Position numbers and translations under genes: made by a program. From contig NZ_BOMV01000007.1 of NCBI RefSeq assembly GCF_016862375.1, positions 1 to 64,000 of the forward strand: 64,000 nucleotides of DNA, written 5' to 3'. Numbering within the stretch: the stretch's first letter is position 1; each line of letters starts with the position of its first letter. The stretch is from Paractinoplanes rishiriensis (lineage in GTDB: Bacteria > Actinomycetota > Actinomycetes > Mycobacteriales > Micromonosporaceae). Shown piece by piece: positions 1 through 7,495 of this stretch. The notes under the pieces were generated by a model that saw only the letters and a program-made list of their open reading frames with translations, made no database searches and was not told where the DNA came from.

Positions 1-153
1 AAGCGAGACCTGCGTGTTCGCGAACGGCTTTTCGCCGGCCACGACGAGCATCGGAGGCGGCGGAGGATAGATCATGAGAGAGACGACGTCGGCCCGCTCG
101 AAGTCGATGACGCGGCACGACTGATCGGGGAGCGGGTTCTCTGGTGGGGGCAC
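1..153 (-). CDS. Hypothetical protein, 5' part only
   Basis: This is the beginning of a gene that runs off the left edge of the window. The GTG start at 153 is preceded by GAAGGAG eight bases upstream, a convincing ribosome binding site. The first 51 residues are visible and include a short proline run followed by MLVVAGEKPF. They contain no signal peptide or membrane segment. It follows the peptidoglycan-binding-domain gene at 207-692 on the same strand, so the two may form one transcript. I do not recognise the family from this fragment and assign no function. Confidence 0.6.
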   Translation of the reverse strand, partial: MPPPENPLPDQSCRVIDFERADVVSLMIYPPPPPMLVVAGEKPFANTQVSL

Positions 154-206
154 GCCTTGCTCCTTCTATCGAGGTCAGGGCAGAAGCGCATTCGGGGCCG
201 CGGACG

Positions 207-692
207 CTAATCGCTCACAGTGTGCTGAAGGCCGACCACGAATTCGAGCGCCAGCGGCAACGCCGTCCAGGTTTGCTGGCCGACCACGCCGTCCACCGGA
301 AGATTCGCCCAGCCCTGAAAGGCACGCACCGAAGCGTCCGTGTTCGGCCCGAAATGCCCATCGATTTTCTGTGGCGTCGTTTCCCACAGGCCAGAAGCGC
401 CCAAGGTCAGGGCCTGTTGCAGGTTGCGGACTACATCACCCTTCGAGCCTTGTCGCAGCGTCGGCATCGCGTTGCCGTCCGGGAGCGCCTTCCACGTCGC
501 TTCATCGACGACGCCGGTCACCGGCAAACCCTCCGCCGCCTGGAAGTCTTTCGTCGCGGCCTCCGTCTTGGGCCCGAATTTGCCGTCCACGACGAGCGTG
601 GTGTTCGGGGTGCGCCGCAACGCACGCTGCGCCTGGCTTACCGTGTCGCCGGTGTCGCCCGGACCGACGGTCGGCATTCCCTGGTTGGCCAT
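207..692 (-). CDS. Protein with two peptidoglycan-binding domains
   Basis: The 161-residue product is almost entirely two copies of the PG_binding_1 fold. The first spans about residues 10-72 (DGKFGPKTEAATKDFQ, GVVDEATWKAL) and the second about residues 78-148 (DGHFGPNTDASVRAFQ, GVVGQQTWTAL). Domains of this family bind peptidoglycan and usually accompany a hydrolase, but no catalytic domain is present here. No signal peptide is visible, so secretion by the Sec or Tat route is not supported. The ATG at 692 is preceded by GAGGAG, which fixes the start. The gene is followed on the same strand by the partial gene at 1-153. A cell-wall or spore-coat targeting role is an inference. Confidence 0.85.
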   Translation of the reverse strand: MANQGMPTVGPGDTGDTVSQAQRALRRTPNTTLVVDGKFGPKTEAATKDFQAAEGLPVTGVVDEATWKALPDGNAMPTLRQGSKGDVVRNLQQALTLGASGLWETTPQKIDGHFGPNTDASVRAFQGWANLPVDGVVGQQTWTALPLALEFVVGLQHTVSD

Positions 693-1373
693 GATTCTCC
701 TCAGTTGGGCGGAGTTTGTCGTTCCTGCAGGTCGGTGCCCCGGCGCAAAATCGGCGACGCGGAATAGCGCGAGAAGAATGGCCCCGCTCGGTGGCCTCGC
801 ATGCCGATGAAACCTCCACCATCTTCAATGTCTGCGGATGTCCGGTCAACCGTCCCGCCGACACCGATCAGTGACCCGGGATGCCCGACGCTGCCACCGC
901 CTCCATACAACGGTCCGGGATCGGCTTCGCGGAGCGCTCCCCCACCAACAAAAGGATCAAGGGCTATGGGCGGACCATAAATGGTCGAATACGAACCGCA
1001 TACTCCCTGTTCAGGGACCTTCTGTTGCCGTCCCTGCCGTCGTTTCCCTGCTGCACCGAAGAGATCCTGAGACACCTGCTGATCGGCCGCCCATACCTTC
1101 GCGTTCGCGGCTCACCGGATTCAGGGGGCGATAGAAGTTGACGGGGTGCCCAACACCTCCACGCCCAAGGGCGGCCGTACCCGGCCGTGCACCGCGCGGT
1201 CGTCGCCACGGTAGTAGCGGCGGGCCGTGGGACCCCCACCGACAACCTGCGCTACCGTGCGCGCGACTAGGCGATTGGCGACCTGTGTGCGAACAGCCCG
1301 CCAACCTCGTCCTGGTCGCTCGAACCCGGCCGCCCATCCCAGCCAGCCGACAACGAACGGTTTTCGTGGGGTT
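693..1373. other. Stretch without a well-supported gene
   Basis: About 680 bases upstream of the peptidoglycan-binding-domain gene. A minus-strand reading frame at 701-1075 encodes a glycine- and proline-rich 124-residue sequence ending nine bases before the ATG at 692. It has no recognisable domain and no convincing ribosome binding site at its GTG start. It could be a small gene at the head of the same transcript, but the evidence is too thin to call it. I see no RNA gene or repeat here. Confidence 0.4.
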
Positions 1374-1395
1374 TCAGGGGGGCTCGGCCCCCTGA
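1374..1395 (-). terminator. Hairpin downstream of the original tRNA operon
   Basis: The inverted repeat TCAGGGGG(G)CTCGGCCCCCTGA forms a tight GC-rich hairpin. It lies just beyond the larger hairpin at 1407-1448, on the chromosomal side of the left attachment repeat. There is no clear T-run. It may act as a second terminator for transcripts that read leftward out of the tRNA locus. Confidence 0.4.
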
Positions 1396-1406
1396 GCAGA
1401 CATGAC

Positions 1407-1448
1407 GAGGCCCCCGGGTCCGCGCTACTCAGCGGACACAGGGGCCTC
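1407..1448 (-). terminator. Displaced terminator of the Gly-Cys-Val tRNA operon
   Basis: GAGGCCCC and GGGGCCTC pair, and inside them GTCCGC pairs with GCGGAC, giving a long stem. It sits nine bases beyond the left 43-bp attachment repeat. Before integration it would have lain directly downstream of the 3' end of the tRNA-Val gene, so it was probably the native tRNA operon terminator. The inserted element now separates it from that operon by almost 13 kb. Confidence 0.55.
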
Positions 1449-1456
1449 AGGGACTC

Positions 1457-1499
1457 GTGGGCGATACTGGGATCGAACCAGTGACCTCTTCCGTGTCAA
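1457..1499. repeat. attL, left 43-bp attachment repeat
   Basis: Identical over 43 bases to 14304-14346. It contains the anticodon-stem-to-3'-end portion of tRNA-Val read on the minus strand, but no 5' half, so it is not a tRNA gene. It is the original chromosomal 3' end of the tRNA left behind by integration. Confidence 0.93.
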
Positions 1500-1598
1500 C
1501 TAGGTCAAGGTCATCCCGCCACGTCGACCGATGGCTATACGTCCTGCTCACGACGTTGGTGTCGGTCGGTTTGGTTCGGGCTTCCAGGGCGAGTTTGG

Positions 1599-1622
1599 CA
1601 AGATCGTCTCCCAGGATTCTCC
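1599..1622. repeat. Left copy of candidate integrase arm site
   Basis: CAAGAT, two variable bases, then TCTCCCAGGATTCTCC. The same 24-base string with two mismatches and the same orientation lies at 14206-14229. The two copies are about 100 and 75 bases inside the attachment repeats, where arm-type binding sites of tyrosine integrases (or excisionase sites) normally lie. The binding role is inferred. Confidence 0.6.
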
Positions 1623-1682
1623 CAAGCGACGGGGTCGGCTACCTGTGCGGGCATCCCGTCGCGCAGGCTCCGCCCGGCCGGG

Positions 1683-1746
1683 CCGCGCCCGTCTGGTCCA
1701 GGTGGAGCACCCCACTGTCTGACCGACCTGGACCAGACGGGCGCGG
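1683..1746. repeat. Perfect 21-bp inverted repeat in the non-coding left end
   Basis: The left arm is 1683-1703 and the right arm 1726-1746, with a 22-base spacer. Both arms carry GTCTGGTCCAGGT or its complement. The gene-free stretch 1500-1915 also has a 7-bp hairpin at 1811-1829 (CCAGGGC/GCCCTGG) and two direct copies of CCGCCGGAGGC at 1830-1840 and 1871-1881. In pSAM2-type elements cis-acting transfer and replication sites lie in such regions. Whether this is clt, a double-strand origin or a terminator cannot be told from sequence. Confidence 0.6.
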
Positions 1747-1922
1747 TCTGGCTGCCTCCCGGTGTGCGATGGCCTCCCGCCGGGCTTCGGCATCCCCGAG
1801 CTGCCCCGGTCCAGGGCGGGTAGCCCTGGCCGCCGGAGGCTTTCACCGGGTGCAGGGTCGGAGATCCTGCCCGCCGGAGGCGCTGCCCTCCCGGCAACGG
1901 CAGAACTGTCACGTTATGCGCA

Positions 1923-1950
1923 TCGACAAGCACTCTCGGTCAGATAGATT
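1923..1950 (+). promoter_or_regulatory. Probable promoter of a leaderless gene
   Basis: TCGACA at 1923-1928 and TAGATT at 1945-1950 are separated by 16 bases. The ATG at 1958 begins seven bases after the -10 box, so transcription would start at or next to the start codon. No Shine-Dalgarno sequence is visible. Confidence 0.45.
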
Positions 1951-1957
1951 GGCGCCC

Positions 1958-2284
1958 ATGGATGAGCCCGACTGGGATGAAGAGGTCTTAGGCGAGCCCG
2001 ATTGGATCTTCGACGCTGCGCGCGAGCCCGACGAGCCTGACGAGGGCGGCGCTGCAGGTGATGGGCGCAGCATCGCGGAGATTCGTGAGAAGCATCGGAA
2101 GGCCTATGATCGGTGGACTCCGCAGGCTGATGCCAAGCTGGCCGCGGGGTACCTCGCCGGGAAGACGATTGACCAGTTGGCGGTCGAATTCGAGCGGCAG
2201 CCGAGCGCGATACAGCGCCGCTTGGAGCGTGTCGCGTTCGCCGCAATGACCCGGGCTCGAACTGCCCCGACGGGAGATCCATAG
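1958..2284 (+). CDS. Small helix-turn-helix-like protein
   Basis: The 108-residue product begins with an acidic segment rich in D, E and P (residues 1-30). It ends with a segment of the form RWTPQADAKLAAGY...TIDQLAVEFERQPSAIQRRLERV. That pattern matches the short DNA-binding helix-turn-helix found in Myb-like and UvrD-tail proteins, where a pseudo-tryptophan helix is followed by a recognition helix. The ATG at 1958 is preferred over the in-frame ATG at 1916 because it sits just after a promoter-like -10 box. It is the first gene inside the left end of the AICE and has no rightward partner within 270 bases. A regulatory role in the element is a guess. Confidence 0.55.
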   Translation: MDEPDWDEEVLGEPDWIFDAAREPDEPDEGGAAGDGRSIAEIREKHRKAYDRWTPQADAKLAAGYLAGKTIDQLAVEFERQPSAIQRRLERVAFAAMTRARTAPTGDP

Positions 2285-2560
2285 TCTGGCCCCAGCCAAG
2301 AGCGCTGCCCTGTGCTGGATTTCAAGCGGCGCAGGGCATCAGTGCGTCCGACTGCCGGCCCGCCGTTGCCGCAGGCATAAGGCGGAGCCGGCAGGGGTCG
2401 GGCGGCTGCGGCCCGCAGGGCCGCCTTGAAGATGCATAGAAAGTTCTCACCAACGGAGGTGACCTCGGCTCACTGACTACCCCGCCGCCCGTTAGCTGGA
2501 AGCCTCGGGAGACTGAACGCGGCTGGCGATCATGGATTCGGATCTCTAACATTCGCCTCC

Positions 2561-3640
2561 ATGGGTCGGCATGAATTCGACGTAGCCCTGACTTTCGCCG
2601 GGGAAGACCGGGCATTCGTGGAGCAGATCGCTCAGGCGCTAAAGGCGAGCGGCATCGCCGTTTTCTACGACCAGTTTGAACAAGCGAAACTGTGGGGAGA
2701 AGACCTTTCTGTCTACCTGGACGAGGTGTACAGGCAGAAGTCGCGGTATGTTGTCCTCTTTGGCTCTACCCACTACATATCGAAGGTCTGGACTTCGCAC
2801 GAGCGGCGTAGCGCCCAAGCGAGGGCGATCGAAGAACGCGGCGCCGCTTATCTGCTACCCGTTCGACTGGACGACTCGCCTATCCCGGGCCTCCCGCCAA
2901 CAATCGCATTCATAGATGGTCGACGGTACAGCCCGAGCCAAATATCTACCCTTCTTGTTGAAAAGCTGGGGAAATCTGTCGACAGTCCAGCACAAGTAGA
3001 AGCGGCTCCGCATCTGGGTGTACCACTCACCCCTGATGAGGTTCAGGCGGTAATAACCACCCGCCCACAGAAATGGGAGTATCTACTTCTGGCGGGTGGC
3101 ATCTGGCAGAGTGTAAAAGGGCTTGAAGATAGGGCATTGGACCACGAGCTAGGGTACGCGCCCAACAATGGCATATACATCGACTCTGATCAGATTTCGG
3201 AACTTATAGTCCGTAAGCTGAGCGAGTTGCAGGGTCTGGTAACGAAGCTGGTCCGCGTAATCAGCAAGGAAGCACAGATCTGGGCACTCGGCGAGCCAGG
3301 CGAATCCGGCGATCCTTTGCGCATCGCGCAGCTAAGCAAGCGGTTCGGCAGTGCGTACGGCGAAATCCTGGAATGGGCTTCCGGCATTCGAGGGACCACG
3401 ACGCCGGAGGAGTACAGCAACCTCTTGTACCTACTCTCCCGTTACGCCGATGCTGCCATCCGCGAAGTTCGCGCATTCGCAGAACGGTTTGTGGAGGAAG
3501 CTGGACGCATCCCAATATTTCTGAATAGCCACGCATCCACAGTAGGAAACCTTGCGATTACACTCAGGCTCGATATAGATATCGACTCTGAAGTGTGCCG
3601 AGAATTCAGCCGCGAACGTGATCGCCTCTTGTTGACCTAA
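2561..3640 (+). CDS. TIR-domain protein, probable anti-phage cargo
   Basis: The product has 359 residues. Residues 5-145 form a TIR domain: FDVALTFAGEDRAFVEQI at the N-terminus, then FYDQFEQAKLWGEDL, and an S-x2-Y-x2-S-x-W-x3-E segment (STHYISKVWTSHE) that places the expected catalytic glutamate at E81. Bacterial TIR domains of this kind commonly hydrolyse NAD+ or make signalling nucleotides in phage defence. Residues 150-359 form an alpha-helical region of unknown family, possibly a sensor. The base composition is visibly lower in GC than the neighbours, which suggests later acquisition. No partner gene such as a SLOG or Sir2 protein lies beside it, so it may act alone. It is flanked by the left-end gene and the leftward acetyltransferase. 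The NADase and defence roles are inferred from the TIR fold and its mobile-element location. Confidence 0.85.
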   Translation: MGRHEFDVALTFAGEDRAFVEQIAQALKASGIAVFYDQFEQAKLWGEDLSVYLDEVYRQKSRYVVLFGSTHYISKVWTSHERRSAQARAIEERGAAYLLPVRLDDSPIPGLPPTIAFIDGRRYSPSQISTLLVEKLGKSVDSPAQVEAAPHLGVPLTPDEVQAVITTRPQKWEYLLLAGGIWQSVKGLEDRALDHELGYAPNNGIYIDSDQISELIVRKLSELQGLVTKLVRVISKEAQIWALGEPGESGDPLRIAQLSKRFGSAYGEILEWASGIRGTTTPEEYSNLLYLLSRYADAAIREVRAFAERFVEEAGRIPIFLNSHASTVGNLAITLRLDIDIDSEVCREFSRERDRLLLT

Positions 3641-3685
3641 ACTTGGGCCAGCGTTGTGGGCACATGCAGGGCAAGGTCGACGGGA

Positions 3686-4249
3686 CTAGCTTCTCGCAGT
3701 CCCGTCGCTTCCATCTTCGACGACTCGCGGCCCGACTCCGAGAATGGCGCCCGCGCGGCGCTCGAAGAGCACCCCGGAGCTTATATCCGGTCCGTACACA
3801 GATCTAACGAGGTGAAATCCGCGCTCTAGGTAGTACTTGTGAAGGCGGGTGTTGTTTGTCCAAGCGTCAAGTCTGAGCCAGGTGGCGCCTACGTTGGCTG
3901 CGCGGATGCTGGCCCAGTCGAGAATGGCGGATCCCAGATCTGGGATGGGACCACCAGTTCGTGTGACGACGAGTCGGTGAACGTAGCGGCCGGCGCCGGG
4001 CTGGTCCTCAGGTAGCCAAAGCCGAGGATCGGCGAAGTCATCCAGGGTAACGGTCGCGACTGGGTCGCCGGGGGCTCGCCAGACCAACCAGCATGTGCGG
4101 TCTGCTATTGCCGCCTCAATTGCGTGGAGGCGGATCGGGTACTGCCACTGGTCTTGGCCCTGCTCGTGTAGCCACGCCGCAGCGGCATTCCACAGGTCTG
4201 CCACGATGTCCCGCTCGGTCGGCTCAGCCGGGCGGATGGAGAGCGTCAC
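3686..4249 (-). CDS. GNAT-family N-acetyltransferase
   Basis: The 187-residue protein shows a GNAT layout: an N-terminal IRPAEPTERDIVADLWNAA helix-strand, a central strand with RYVHRLVVTRTGG, the acetyl-CoA loop region GPIPDLGSAILDWA, and a C-terminal WLRLDAWTNNTRLHKYYLERGF segment typical of the family. The substrate is unknown. Its ATG overlaps the stop codon of the upstream GntR gene by four bases (4246-4249), so the two are translationally coupled and share regulation. That pairing suggests it modifies something relevant to element maintenance or supplies resistance as cargo. Neither role can be shown from the sequence. Confidence 0.85.
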   Translation of the reverse strand: MTLSIRPAEPTERDIVADLWNAAAAWLHEQGQDQWQYPIRLHAIEAAIADRTCWLVWRAPGDPVATVTLDDFADPRLWLPEDQPGAGRYVHRLVVTRTGGPIPDLGSAILDWASIRAANVGATWLRLDAWTNNTRLHKYYLERGFHLVRSVYGPDISSGVLFERRAGAILGVGPRVVEDGSDGTARS

Positions 4250-5043
4250 GACTGCCCGCCGCGAGGTGTCGAGACCGGGCGGCCTTCATCGTCGATTGGG
4301 TGGACTCGCTCGTACATAATGACGTGACGGTCGCCGGGCAGGATGAAGATGTCGCAGCGGACTGGCTCTTCCCTCGCGGTAAAGCCGGTCACGACGTGCA
4401 TAGCGACGGGCGTTCCGGGGTTGAGCCTTAGCCGGCCGATTTCCTCCGGGGTGGGCATCCGGATGAAGAACTCGTCGATCGCGTACCGCTCCCGATAGCC
4501 GCGCTCGGCTAGGACATAGTTGCTGCCGCCCGGGATATCGGCAGGGCTCATGATCTCGGTGTCGCGAACGAGCTCGTACGGGTAGTACGTGTCGTTGATG
4601 TGGAAGGGCGTGCCGTCGAGCGATATGACACGTCGGCGCGCTACGACCTGCGACCTGGGTTCCACACCGAGGCGCTCGGCTACGAAGTCGTCCGCCTGGA
4701 CCACCGACACATCGATTTCCATCGAAGGATTACGGCCGTGGCGGGTGAAGGCAGCTGTGAACCGGTCTATGGTGGGGCTGGTCGGCGCCTCCCAGCCGTC
4801 CTGTGGCCGATAGACCATTTGCTGCCTGTCGCGAACAGTGACACCTCGGCCCTGCTGGGCGACAACCAAGCCTTCGTTGATCAGTTCAGCGATGGCCTGA
4901 CGAGTGGTCATCCGAGCCACTTCGTATTTCCGCGAGAGTTCCTGCTGCGTAGGCAGTAGTGAACCCGGGGGCAGCTCCCCCGACTTGATCTTGTCGCGAA
5001 GATCAGCGGCGATCTTGCGGTACATCGGAAGACCTGCACTCAC
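4246..5043 (-). CDS. GntR/HutC-family repressor, KorSA-like
   Basis: The 265-residue protein has an N-terminal winged helix (residues 5-72: PMYRKIAADLRDKIKSGEL, LPTQQELSRKYEVARMTTRQAI, GLVVAQQGRGVTV) and a C-terminal UTRA effector domain (about 95-240). This is the architecture of KorSA and related GntR regulators that silence transfer and replication genes in pSAM2-type AICEs. It is transcribed divergently from the conjugation-replication operon that starts at 5166. The 120-base gap between them holds repeated TCTAGCCAAAT half-sites that it is likely to bind, giving both autoregulation and repression of the rightward operon. The acetyltransferase gene is coupled downstream by an ATGA overlap. 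Confidence 0.88.
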   Translation of the reverse strand: MSAGLPMYRKIAADLRDKIKSGELPPGSLLPTQQELSRKYEVARMTTRQAIAELINEGLVVAQQGRGVTVRDRQQMVYRPQDGWEAPTSPTIDRFTAAFTRHGRNPSMEIDVSVVQADDFVAERLGVEPRSQVVARRRVISLDGTPFHINDTYYPYELVRDTEIMSPADIPGGSNYVLAERGYRERYAIDEFFIRMPTPEEIGRLRLNPGTPVAMHVVTGFTAREEPVRCDIFILPGDRHVIMYERVHPIDDEGRPVSTPRGGQS

Positions 5044-5165
5044 CGTCCTGTTCTACAGGCTTCCCCAAGATTTGTCTAGCCAAATACCTTGACACGCCCG
5101 CCATGAGCATAGATCGTGGATTTGGCTAGATAATCTAGATGTGATGGCCAAATCTGGAGGTGGCT
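5044..5165. promoter_or_regulatory. Divergent promoter region with GntR operator candidates
   Basis: TCTAGCCAAAT (5075-5085) and its exact reverse complement ATTTGGCTAGA (5120-5130) form an inverted pair. The second overlaps a near-palindrome CTAGATAATCTAG (5126-5138), and a further half-site GGCCAAAT lies at 5146-5153. A TTGACA box is at 5089-5094. On the minus strand TAGACA and TAGAAC, 17 bases apart, could drive the repressor and overlap the first site. GGAGG at 5156-5160 is the ribosome binding site of the rightward gene. The layout fits autoregulated control by the GntR protein. Confidence 0.6.
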
Positions 5166-6038
5166 ATGGCACAGGGGAAGATCTTCAACGCAGGGCCTAT
5201 CGGGGCGGTCGCAATCGTCGAACCGCCGGTGTCGCAGTGGTACGCCCGCCGGGCCAGGGTGACAGCGCTCGTCGTTGGACTGGCTTCGGACGCTGCCGCG
5301 ACGGCGGTGCTGAGCGTGTTCGTCCCGTTGTGGGCGGCGGTGTTGCTTGGCGCCGTGTCGGGCCTGGTGCTCGGTGTGCTGGCCGGTGTGCTGGTGCGCA
5401 TATGGCCGGTGCTGCGGGCGCTGTGGTGGTGGTCGTTGGAGATCACCGCGTCGGCACTGCTTGTGGCTGGCTGGGTCACTCTGGCGCACGCGGCCACGTG
5501 GTGGCTGGCGTCGATGGCTGTGCTGCTCGTCGCGGTCGTCTGCACTGCGGTAGGTCCAGTTCGCCGGTTCCTGGTGGCGTTGTCGTGGTGCCTGCTGGTG
5601 CGGCACCGGCTGCGGCTGTGTTTCACAGGGATCGTGCGGAACGCGACCTCGGGTAGCGGCGGTTCGCGGCCGGTTCCAGTGCCGTTGCTGTTGTGGGCGC
5701 GACCGACTCCCGCCGGTGAGCGGGTGTGGCTGTGGCTGCGTCCGGGTCTGTCGCTGGACGACCTGGAAGGCAAAACCGCCCGGATCGCGGTGGCGTGTAT
5801 GGCGAAGCAGGCACGGGTGGTGGCCGCCTCGGAGCGGTTCGCTGCGTTCGTCCGGGTCGACCTGGGTCGCCGGGACGCGTTGACGGGCCGGATCGATTTG
5901 CCCTTGGCGCTGCTGATCCCGAGCCTGCGTAACAACAACCGCACCATGCCGGTGTCGCCTGCGCTGCCGCCGGTCGGCCTGGAACTGGCCGACATCGAAG
6001 TACCTCCGGCACCGGAACCACGTGGCGGTCGCCGATGA
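5166..6038 (+). CDS. AICE membrane protein with a translocase-like C-terminal region
   Basis: The product has 290 residues. Residues 30-150 contain about four hydrophobic segments (LVVGLASDAAATAVLSVFV, AVLLGAVSGLVLGVLAGVL, LEITASALLVAGWVTLA, WLASMAVLLVAVVCTAVGP). Residues 165-290 are soluble, with the segment WLRPGLSLDDLEGKTARIAVA followed by a strand ending in R-x-D-L-x-R-R-D. That soluble segment resembles the region just before the ATPase of single-chain FtsK/TraB-like transfer proteins. The ATG at 5166 has GGAGG five bases upstream. The GTG at 5160 overlaps that Shine-Dalgarno sequence and is rejected. It heads the rightward operon and is followed by ssb and the short FtsK-like motor. I infer that it supplies the membrane anchor of the transfer complex. 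Confidence 0.7.
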   Translation: MAQGKIFNAGPIGAVAIVEPPVSQWYARRARVTALVVGLASDAAATAVLSVFVPLWAAVLLGAVSGLVLGVLAGVLVRIWPVLRALWWWSLEITASALLVAGWVTLAHAATWWLASMAVLLVAVVCTAVGPVRRFLVALSWCLLVRHRLRLCFTGIVRNATSGSGGSRPVPVPLLLWARPTPAGERVWLWLRPGLSLDDLEGKTARIAVACMAKQARVVAASERFAAFVRVDLGRRDALTGRIDLPLALLIPSLRNNNRTMPVSPALPPVGLELADIEVPPAPEPRGGRR

Positions 6039-6102
6039 CCCGCCACGTCCCGGACGGCCAAATGTCCTGTTCGCAAGCCATCACTGACAAGGAGTGATCA
6101 CG

Positions 6103-6555
6103 ATGGCTGGAGAAACTCAGATCACGATCGTCGGGAACCTGACCGACGACCCGGAACTGCGGTTCACCCCGTCCGGTGCCGCGCTGGTGAAGTTCACCGT
6201 GGCGTCGACCCCTCGGACGCTGGACCGGGAGTCGGGCCAGTGGAAGGACGGCGACCCGCTGTTCCTGAACTGCACCGGCTGGCGCGACATGGCCGAGCAC
6301 ATCGCCGAGTCCCTCACGAAGGGCACCCGGGTCATCGTCAGCGGCCGGCTGCGGCTGTCGCGCTGGGAGACCCCGGAGGGTGAGAAGCGTTCCGCGTACG
6401 GGCTGGAGGTCGACGAGATCGGCCCGTCGCTGCGGTTCGCCTCGGCGAAGGTCACCCGGATGACCCGTGCCAAGTCGGACGGGTTCACCCCGGACATCGT
6501 TCCGGACGACGCGTGGAACACCGCGTCCCCGTCGGTTCCGGCTGCGGCGGCGTGA
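6103..6555 (+). CDS. ssb: Single-stranded DNA-binding protein
   Basis: The 150-residue OB-fold protein shows the hallmarks of [22 protein letters not shown] near the N-terminus, [45 protein letters not shown] and a final ...[21 protein letters not shown] strand. AAGGAG at 6089-6094 sets the ATG at 6103. It probably protects single-stranded DNA made during rolling-circle replication. It lacks the acidic DDDIPF-like tip through which housekeeping SSBs recruit partners, and ends instead in VPAAAA. It lies between the membrane protein gene and the FtsK-like gene, whose ATG follows two bases after the ssb stop. Confidence 0.92.
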   Translation: MAGETQITIVGNLTDDPELRFTPSGAALVKFTVASTPRTLDRESGQWKDGDPLFLNCTGWRDMAEHIAESLTKGTRVIVSGRLRLSRWETPEGEKRSAYGLEVDEIGPSLRFASAKVTRMTRAKSDGFTPDIVPDDAWNTASPSVPAAAA

Positions 6556-6556
6556 G

Positions 6557-7429
6557 ATGTCGCCTGTCCTGACCGCCGAAACCGGTTCTGGAGTGGTGGA
6601 GCTGGGACCTGCCTTGTCGATCTTCGACCCGGTGTATATCGGGATCGACGAATTCGGTCATCCGAAGCGGGTGCCGCTGATCGAACGCAACATGCTGATC
6701 GGCGGCGAGCCCGGTTCGGGTAAGTCGGGTCTGCTCAACGGCGTGGTCGCGCACGCGGCGCTGTCGCTGGACTGCCGGCTGTGCCTGCTCGACGGCAAGC
6801 GGGTCGAACTGGGCCAGTGGCGTAAATGCGCGGACGTCTTCGTCGGCCCCGACATTGTCGAAGCGAACAAGACCCTGCACCGGCTCCAGATCATGATGGA
6901 CAACCGGTACGCCTACCTGGAGTCGTGCGAGCGCCGCAAGATCAAGCCCGCCGACGTGTTCACCGCGTACCTGGTGGCCATCGACGAGATCGCCTACTAC
7001 TCGGCCACGGTCGGCAGTAAGCAGCAGCGCGAGGAGTTCTCCACGCGGCTGCGTGACCTCGTCGCCCGCGGGCGTGCGGTCGGCATCATCGTGGTCGCCG
7101 CGACCCAGCGCCCGTCTTCGACGATCATCCCGACTGATCTGCGGGACCTGTTCGCGTGGCGGTTCGCCGGGCGCTGCACCAACGACAGCTCGTCGGACAT
7201 CGTCCTCGGGCACGGCTGGGCACAGAAAGGCTGGTCCGCGAACGTGATCAGCCCGAACAACCCCGGCGCCGGTCTGCTGATCGCGGAGAGCGGTAGCCCG
7301 GAGTTGGTCAAAGTCGCCTTCTTGGATGACCGCACGTGCGCGGCTATCGCCGCTTACGCGGCCACCCTGCGCGCTACCGCCGCTGGCATGGTCACGCCGC
7401 TTCGCCGGCCGAGACCACGGGCGGCCTGA
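6557..7429 (+). CDS. FtsK/SpoIIIE-type DNA translocase, motor domain only
   Basis: The 290-residue protein carries a Walker A motif GGEPGSGKSG, a Walker B motif YLVAIDEIAYY and the segment RGRAVGIIVVAATQRPSSTIIPTDLRD typical of FtsK-HerA motors. It corresponds to TraSA/TraB-type proteins that move double-stranded DNA between actinomycete mycelia in AICE transfer. It has no transmembrane segment or N-terminal domain of its own, unlike full-length family members. Those parts seem to be in the gene at 5166-6038. The start at 6557 is chosen because it lies just after the ssb stop (TGAGATG). Upstream in-frame codons would overlap ssb by 90 bases. It probably forms a hexamer at the membrane with the upstream protein. 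Confidence 0.9.
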   Translation: MSPVLTAETGSGVVELGPALSIFDPVYIGIDEFGHPKRVPLIERNMLIGGEPGSGKSGLLNGVVAHAALSLDCRLCLLDGKRVELGQWRKCADVFVGPDIVEANKTLHRLQIMMDNRYAYLESCERRKIKPADVFTAYLVAIDEIAYYSATVGSKQQREEFSTRLRDLVARGRAVGIIVVAATQRPSSTIIPTDLRDLFAWRFAGRCTNDSSSDIVLGHGWAQKGWSANVISPNNPGAGLLIAESGSPELVKVAFLDDRTCAAIAAYAATLRATAAGMVTPLRRPRPRAA

Positions 7430-7495
7430 CGCGCTCCACATGCTTCCCGAACTGGGAAGAACCCCGTTCATCGCTACCCGAAGGAGGCTCCGACA

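Noticed and set aside
701..1075. Minus-strand 124-residue ORF as a definite gene
   Set aside because: It has no ribosome binding site, no domain and a glycine-rich composition that GC-rich DNA often gives. It is described only as an uncertain stretch.
1457..1499. Apparent tRNA sequence at the left end of the element
   Set aside because: It contains only the anticodon-to-3' part of tRNA-Val and no 5' half, so it is the attL repeat and not a functional tRNA.
6467..6556. Upstream extension of the FtsK-like gene
   Set aside because: It would overlap ssb by 90 bases. The ATG at 6557 just after the ssb stop is the natural start.
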